Below, one piece after another: positions 62,189-64,000 of a stretch of 64,000 nucleotides of DNA; position 1 is the first letter of the stretch, and every line of letters begins with the position of its first letter. The notes under the pieces were generated by a model. It saw nothing but the letters and a program-made list of their open reading frames with translations. It had not been told where the DNA came from and ran no database searches. Both the position numbers and the translations under genes were made by a program. The stretch covers positions 124,001-188,000 of the forward strand of contig JARGOF010000004.1 in assembly GCA_029212415.1 (NCBI GenBank), given 5' to 3'. This DNA is from Rhizobiaceae bacterium (GTDB lineage: Bacteria > Pseudomonadota > Alphaproteobacteria > Rhizobiales > Rhizobiaceae).

Positions 62189-63295
62189 TCAGTCAGCCCG
62201 GACTACGCGACCGTCTTTGACGACTGTGTTGTAGAGTTTCTCAGTCAACGCCTGACCAATCTCGTTGAAACGAAGCTTGCCGCGTGGTGATTCCCATTGG
62301 GTGTCACGAATGACCTTGGCGACTTTTGACACATCGTCATAGGAACCAGCGGCATCGATAGCCTTGGCGACAATCCAGACTGTTTCGAAACCCAGAACTT
62401 CCGGTTTGCCAGGCACCTTGCCTTGTGCAGCCAGATATTCCTTGACGAAGGTGTTGTTCAACTCGGAATCAATGGTGTCGATATAGACGTCTTGCGAGAA
62501 CACACCTTCGGCCGCAGCACCCGCCACATCCGGCAGGTCATTGTTCAGATAGCCAGGCAACAGACAGCGCTTGGGTGAGTAGCCCACATCCGCCATTGAG
62601 CGAAAAACGCCGCCAGACTGCTCGGGATTTGCAGCGGTGACACAAACAAGGTCTGCACCGGAAGCACGCACATTCGTGGCAAGGGCAGAAAAATCAGCCT
62701 GTTTGACATCAAATATGTCCGAAAAGACAACTTTCTCTCCAAACAGCTGCTTCATTTGCTCCAGGCTCGTCAGGCCGATATCATCGTTTTGAACGAGAAC
62801 CGCGACTTTCTCCGGCTTGACTGTTTCGGTCAGGTATTTGCCAAAAGACGCTGCATCGATCTGTGACGTCGAGTTCAGGCGGAAGACATTTTCATAACCG
62901 GAATTGGTAACGTCCGGATGTTTGGGCATCGCGAGCATCGCCAACGCCTCTTCGCTCTCCACCACTGGAATGACAGCAAATGCAACCGTACTTGATATCT
63001 CACCCAGAATGTATTTCACACCATCTTGGGTAAGCAGCCGCTGCGCGGCGGAAACACCATCGACTGCAGAGAAATTGGAATCGTAAACGATCAATTCGAC
63101 CATTCGCCCATCCAGAATGCCGCCTGCATCGTTAATCTGCTTGGCCGCCAGTTCTGCACCGTGTCCGGCCTGCTCGCCAATGATGGTTCGCGTTGGAAAA
63201 ATCACGCCGAGCTTTACGGCTTCCTGCGCCACCGCCTGGCTGACAAGGGCAGAAGCCAACAAGGCTCCGGCAACCAGTTTTTTGTAAGTCTTCAT
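62189..63295 (-). CDS. Branched-chain-amino-acid-type ABC importer binding protein (LivJ/AmiC-like)
   Basis: 368 residues. A signal peptide covers 1-23 (ending AVAQEAVK). The Peripl_BP_6 fold shows KLGVIFPTRTIIGEQAGHGAELAAKQINDAGGI (25-57), DGVKYILGEISSTVAFAVIPV and VFRLNSTSQIDAASFGKYL near 140. Ligand-contact residues cannot be assigned. It follows the cyclase gene by 26 bp and leads the import genes. The operon context points to a cyclic amide, aromatic or heterocycle rather than leucine. Confidence 0.93.
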   Translation of the reverse strand: MKTYKKLVAGALLASALVSQAVAQEAVKLGVIFPTRTIIGEQAGHGAELAAKQINDAGGILDGRMVELIVYDSNFSAVDGVSAAQRLLTQDGVKYILGEISSTVAFAVIPVVESEEALAMLAMPKHPDVTNSGYENVFRLNSTSQIDAASFGKYLTETVKPEKVAVLVQNDDIGLTSLEQMKQLFGEKVVFSDIFDVKQADFSALATNVRASGADLVCVTAANPEQSGGVFRSMADVGYSPKRCLLPGYLNNDLPDVAGAAAEGVFSQDVYIDTIDSELNNTFVKEYLAAQGKVPGKPEVLGFETVWIVAKAIDAAGSYDDVSKVAKVIRDTQWESPRGKLRFNEIGQALTEKLYNTVVKDGRVVRAD

Positions 63296-63321
63296 ATTCG
63301 TTCCTCCGTTGTTGATTAGAA

Positions 63322-64000
63322 TTACAGCATCGCCACTGCACGAACCCAGCCAGCCGACGCTTGTTTCAACTTCACGGGGAAGCAGATCATCGTAAAACCG
63401 GAGTCTGGGAGTTGTTCCAGATTGTGAAGTTTTTCAAGATGGCAATATTCGCGTTCGCGTCCGGCCTTGTGGCCTTCCCAAACCAGGGATGTATCGCCGG
63501 TTTCAGCCACGCGCTGCGCCGTATGAACAAAAGGTGCGTCCCAGCTCCAACCATCGGTGCCGGTTATGCGCACACCGCGCTCCAGAAGCCAGAGCGTTGC
63601 CTCTCGCGACATGCCGCAACCTGCGGAAACATAATCGCTGTGGCCATATCGCTCGCCAGCGCGCGTGTTGATGACCACGATATCGAAGGGGTTCAGATGA
63701 TGCCCTATGCGCTTCAGTTCGGCCTCGACCTCATTGGCTGAAACCACATGGCCATCGTCCCGATCACGAAAATCAAGCTTCACACCCGGGCGCATGCACC
63801 ATTCAAGCGGGATCTCGTCAATTGTGCGGGACTTCTCCCCACCAGGTACCAACGCATGATTTGTTGTGGAATGAAAATGCCAAGGCGCATCGAGATGCGT
63901 GCCGTTGTGCGTTGTAAGCTCCACCTTTTCAATTGCCCAGGCTTCACCGTCGGGAAGATTTTCAGGACGCAGATCGGGGAAGTGCTGACCCAGGCGGTCA
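63322..64000 (-). CDS. Cyclase/kynurenine-formamidase-family hydrolase (5' end outside window)
   Basis: The frame is open from the stop at 63322 to the window edge, giving at least 226 residues; a GTG at 63924 would start inside the conserved domain and is not the true start. The metal motif HNGTHLDAPWHF is the cyclase-family signature (HxGTHxDxPxHF), with DIVVINTRAG, SAGCGMSREATLWLLERGV and TDGWSWDAPF following. Family members hydrolyse formamides, cyclic amides or lactones using Mn/Zn. It is upstream of and co-directional with the livJ-like gene, probably the first visible gene of the operon. Confidence 0.87.
   Translation of the reverse strand, partial: DRLGQHFPDLRPENLPDGEAWAIEKVELTTHNGTHLDAPWHFHSTTNHALVPGGEKSRTIDEIPLEWCMRPGVKLDFRDRDDGHVVSANEVEAELKRIGHHLNPFDIVVINTRAGERYGHSDYVSAGCGMSREATLWLLERGVRITGTDGWSWDAPFVHTAQRVAETGDTSLVWEGHKAGREREYCHLEKLHNLEQLPDSGFTMICFPVKLKQASAGWVRAVAML

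Overview
The window is chromosomal DNA of an alphaproteobacterium, most likely of the order Hyphomicrobiales (Rhizobiales). The evidence is the housekeeping block ppx - rlmE - guaB - MAPEG - RsmB-type methyltransferase - PaaI - mtnN - guaA (10.6-19.4 kb) and the dense set of uptake systems around it. No phage, plasmid, CRISPR or complete insertion sequence was seen. One tRNA gene, tRNA-Gln(CTG), lies at 27.9 kb.

Layout. 0-0.6 kb: a truncated-haemoglobin gene cut by the window edge. 0.8-5.8 kb: a LacI regulator, a DUF1028 protein and a tripartite tricarboxylate transporter (TctC, then divergent TctB-TctA), with a LacI-type operator in the divergent promoter. 6.2-10.3 kb: an ABC importer of the COG2984/4120/1101 type with an aspartate-dehydrogenase-like protein and a MarR regulator. 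10.6-19.4 kb: the housekeeping block. 19.7-27.5 kb: a ribose-type sugar ABC importer, a GAF histidine kinase with a NarL-type response regulator, and a divergent SMP-30/gluconolactonase. 27.5-30.7 kb: the tRNA, a 15-bp tandem repeat, and an FAD aromatic hydroxylase with an IclR regulator that appears to share an operator half-site with it. 31-37.6 kb: a small secreted protein, a cupin, a two-component system whose kinase has a PDZ-like sensor region, and a divergent HAF-repeat autotransporter.

37.8-50.6 kb is the most distinctive region. Two divergent operons flank a GntR (UTRA) regulator and its palindromic operator. Each arm carries one sulfatase, one Gfo/Idh/MocA oxidoreductase and one beta-hydroxyacid dehydrogenase. 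Between them they also encode a complete sulfonate/taurine-type ABC importer (permeases and ATPase on the left, binding protein on the right) and a lactonase-type amidohydrolase. The left dehydrogenase carries the Arg/Lys/Asn pattern of sulfolactaldehyde reductase. My reading is an uptake, desulfation and oxidation pathway for an organosulfur compound, perhaps a sulfated sugar or sugar acid. The substrate cannot be fixed from sequence.

51-64 kb: an Fsr-like MFS exporter, then a catabolic cluster with a CoxG-like protein, a 3-ketosteroid-dehydrogenase-like flavoprotein, a three-subunit molybdenum hydroxylase of the xanthine dehydrogenase type, a branched-chain-amino-acid-type ABC importer in which LivM and LivG are fused, and a cyclase/formamidase-type hydrolase cut by the right edge. 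It looks like uptake and oxidation of a cyclic or aromatic compound.

All calls come from reading the sequence. Family names rest on motifs and remembered relatives, with no database search.
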